Source: CAZKRL01 sp964555295
Lineage (GTDB): Bacteria; Bacteroidota; Bacteroidia; Flavobacteriales_D; Sanyastnellaceae
Length of the DNA stretch: 64,000 nt
Assembly (NCBI GenBank): GCA_964555295.1
Contig: CAZKRL010000001.1
Coordinates: forward strand, 124,001 to 188,000
Direction: 5' to 3'
Below are positions 62,375-64,000 of the stretch, piece by piece; the first letter of the stretch is position 1; each line of letters starts with the position of its first letter. Position numbers and translations under genes: made by a program. A model generated the notes under the pieces. The model was not told where the DNA came from. It did no database searches and saw nothing but the letters and a program-made list of their open reading frames with translations.

Positions 62375-62980
62375 ATGGCAATTCAGCACCAAAAAGTCAT
62401 GCTTGGCTTAAAGCTACCCACCGATCCCAGATGGATTGAACTCGTTGAAAAAGATTTACAAGAGATCCTTACCGATCATGCATACTGCGAACAAAAAGCA
62501 GCAAGTAATGCTATCAGCATAATTGTAAAATTTCCGGAGTACACCGAAGTTGTCAGTGAGATGGTAAGAATCTGCAATGAAGAAATGAATCATTTTGGAA
62601 TGGTGCATAATCAACTCATCAAACGTGGCCTGACACTTGGAAGAGAGAGAAAAGATACATACGTACATGATTTGCTAGATTTCATCCGCAAAGGAGGGAG
62701 CAGAGAGGAACAATTTGTAGACCGCATGTTATTCGCCGCGATGATTGAGGCCAGAAGTTGTGAAAGGTTTCGTATCCTCAGCGAGAAAATCAATGATACA
62801 GAACTGCGTTCGTTTTATAGAGAACTAATGGAGAGCGAGGCAGAGCACTATACTACATTTATAGGGTTTGCAAGAAAATTCTCTCATGTAATTGACGTAG
62901 ACAAACGATGGTCTGATTTTTTAGAATATGAAGCAAGTCTCATGCAACGCTATGGAAAATCTGCAACAATGCATGGCTGA
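62375..62980 (+). CDS. miaE: tRNA-(ms2io6A) hydroxylase MiaE
   Basis: 201 residues, diiron ferritin-like oxygenase that hydroxylates the isopentenyl group of ms2i6A at tRNA position 37 using O2. The ligand pattern is visible: AYCEQKAASNA, ICNEEMNHFGMVH (E-E-x-x-H), MIEARSCERF and MESEAEHYTTF (E-x-x-H). Cytosolic. The enzyme is found in only some Bacteroidota. Its end overlaps the GNAT gene start by eight bases, so the two are probably one operon. Confidence 0.93.
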   Translation: MAIQHQKVMLGLKLPTDPRWIELVEKDLQEILTDHAYCEQKAASNAISIIVKFPEYTEVVSEMVRICNEEMNHFGMVHNQLIKRGLTLGRERKDTYVHDLLDFIRKGGSREEQFVDRMLFAAMIEARSCERFRILSEKINDTELRSFYRELMESEAEHYTTFIGFARKFSHVIDVDKRWSDFLEYEASLMQRYGKSATMHG

Positions 62981-63506
62981 TACACGCTTTTCCATTCGAG
63001 AACTCGACGTAAGCGAACTCAGCATAGTGAGAGAAATTGCCCGGTGTACTTGGCCTGTATCATACAAGCAAATGATTAGTGAAGAACAAATAGAATACAT
63101 GCTAGAATGGATGTATAATGATTCCGCATTGAAACACCAATGGAATGAGGAGAAAGCCCATTTCTATCAGATTTCTCTAAATAACTATCCCATAGGATTC
63201 GCTTCTATTGGTCCAGAATCACAAGAAACCAGTCAACATTTCAAATTACATAAATTGTATGTATTGCCAAATTTTCAGAGCACCGGCGCAGGAAGCGCGT
63301 TGATGCGACACTGCATCCTAACTTATACAACAATGGGGGCTTGTCAAATTTCCCTTCAGGTAAATCGCCAAAACAGTGCTGTGGCATTTTATAACAAACA
63401 TGGATTTGTAATTCAATCAGAAATAAAGGTCGACATAGGGAATGGTTATTTCATGGATGATTTCATCATGACAAGACAACTGAAATCCAATACAACCGAG
63501 TATTGA
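62973..63506 (+). CDS. GNAT family N-acetyltransferase
   Basis: About 177 residues from the ATG at 62973; two earlier in-frame ATGs (62928, 62952) overlap miaE further. Gcn5-related fold: FSIRELDVSELSIVREIA at the start, LYVLPNFQSTGAGSALMR with the QxxGxG acetyl-CoA loop, and NSAVAFYNKHGFV in motif B. It acetylates an amine of unknown identity, perhaps a protein N-terminus or a small molecule. The eight-base overlap with miaE implies coupling, but no shared pathway is established. Confidence 0.87.
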   Translation: MADTRFSIRELDVSELSIVREIARCTWPVSYKQMISEEQIEYMLEWMYNDSALKHQWNEEKAHFYQISLNNYPIGFASIGPESQETSQHFKLHKLYVLPNFQSTGAGSALMRHCILTYTTMGACQISLQVNRQNSAVAFYNKHGFVIQSEIKVDIGNGYFMDDFIMTRQLKSNTTEY

Positions 63507-63599
63507 GATAATGAATGCAACTGTAAATCATAAATAACGTGACAATACATTATCAAATCCTCCGGCCATCATGAACAGCCACGAACACATGGCCATGGC

Positions 63600-63607
63600 T
63601 ACATTTG
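63600..63607 (+). promoter_or_regulatory. -7-like box TACATTTG upstream of the last gene
   Basis: Perfect TAnnTTTG, 16 bases before the ATG at 63624. No clear -33 element. Confidence 0.35.
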
Positions 63608-63623
63608 TATTGTATTAACATCC

Positions 63624-64000
63624 ATGCTAAAGAACCTACCCCTATTCATTATCCTTGGAGCGCTTACCTTTTCTGCTAATGCACAGAAATTTGGAGCGCT
63701 ATTTGGCAGGGAAAATAATTGTGCTGATATGCTCGCAATTTCCGATGCAGAGCATCTCGTTATATGCGACAGTGCTAAATCGAATAGAAAAGATAAGGAA
63801 TTGGATGACGATTACTCAATGCTCAAAAAATCCATCCTTGAGGCCCTGTCACAGCGGATCTCAGTGAGCGTAAAGTCAACAAGCACCAGCAACATTAAAT
63901 CAAACGACGTGAAAGTAACTCATGAAGAATTTACTTTCGAGTCTACAGTAACCTCGTCCAATAAACTCGTAGAAATTGAATGGGAATATTGTATTTCAAA
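63624..64000 (+). CDS. Secreted LPP20-like protein, N-terminal part (runs off window)
   Basis: The first 125 codons of a gene that continues beyond the window. Signal peptide: LPLFIILGALTFSANAQ. A Lys/Asp-rich region (SKNRKDKELDDDYS-like) is followed by SILEALSQRISVSVKSTSTS and VTHEEFTFESTVTSSNKLVE, the LPP20 / FlgT-N-like pattern of a helix and a Ser/Thr-rich beta-sheet. Bacteroidota proteins of this type often carry PEGA or DUF4384 domains further on, but none is seen here. No stop codon was met before the edge. Confidence 0.6.
   Translation, partial: MLKNLPLFIILGALTFSANAQKFGALFGRENNCADMLAISDAEHLVICDSAKSNRKDKELDDDYSMLKKSILEALSQRISVSVKSTSTSNIKSNDVKVTHEEFTFESTVTSSNKLVEIEWEYCIS

Noticed and set aside
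1..64000. tRNA or rRNA genes
   Set aside because: No intergenic region was long enough or showed cloverleaf-like or rRNA-like sequence on reading; a covariance search was not possible here.

Overview
This window is a chromosomal segment of a member of the Bacteroidota, most likely an environmental flavobacterium-like lineage. The evidence is type IX secretion (T9SS) C-terminal sorting domains on several large secreted proteins, a PorV/PorQ-family outer-membrane protein, TonB-dependent receptors with a carboxypeptidase-like N-domain, a bacterial GGGP synthase of the Bacteroidota type, DUF1573 proteins, and A-rich leaders with TAnnTTTG-like -7 boxes instead of Shine-Dalgarno/sigma70 signals. 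I saw no rRNA, tRNA, CRISPR array or phage.

Layout. 1-2818 (minus): a truncated HAD-family gene, a membrane-bound dicluster ferredoxin/heme protein and glyA. 3039-5022: two nucleotide-identical copies of an Rpn/PDDEXK_2 'transposase' gene around an 84-bp spacer. The whole block is bounded exactly by a 9-bp direct repeat (TTACAGACA), which looks like a target-site duplication and is the most unusual structure here. 5113-9701: a TlpA-like thiol-disulfide protein, a DUF255 thioredoxin-fold protein and two small secreted proteins. 9776-18826: a TonB-dependent receptor, a 1398-residue T9SS cargo protein and a PorV/PorQ-like protein, which look like a dedicated surface export/uptake unit. 18896-19761: greA and a HIT protein.

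19790-36947 is almost all minus strand: a secreted PDZ protein, a dipeptidyl-peptidase IV-like peptidase, 3-hydroxyanthranilate dioxygenase, GGGP synthase, a UvrD/PcrA helicase, an envelope-polysaccharide group (WecA-like transferase, outer-membrane barrel, GDP-fucose synthase, later a family 2 glycosyltransferase), a solitary OppC-like permease, cysteine desulfurase and a phosphoglucosamine/phosphomannomutase. 37032-46885 mixes strands: ACP phosphodiesterase-like protein, a secreted protein, a lipoprotein, an MFS transporter, a MacB-like permease, queA, a YdjM-like membrane protein and valS.

46956-64000: an M43-type T9SS protease with a large insertion inside its catalytic domain, a small membrane-anchored protein, a second TonB-dependent receptor, the ppk1-ppx polyphosphate pair, a 1886-residue T9SS protein with 19 Cys-bounded DDGSC repeats, two DUF1573 paralogues, miaE, a GNAT acetyltransferase and the start of a further secreted protein. 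Translational coupling (ATGA or TAATG overlaps) links greA-HIT, ppk1-ppx, the GDP-fucose synthase with the barrel protein, and the phosphohexomutase with cysteine desulfurase. Many start codons lie only 4-25 nt downstream of a -7-like box; some of these transcripts may be leaderless.
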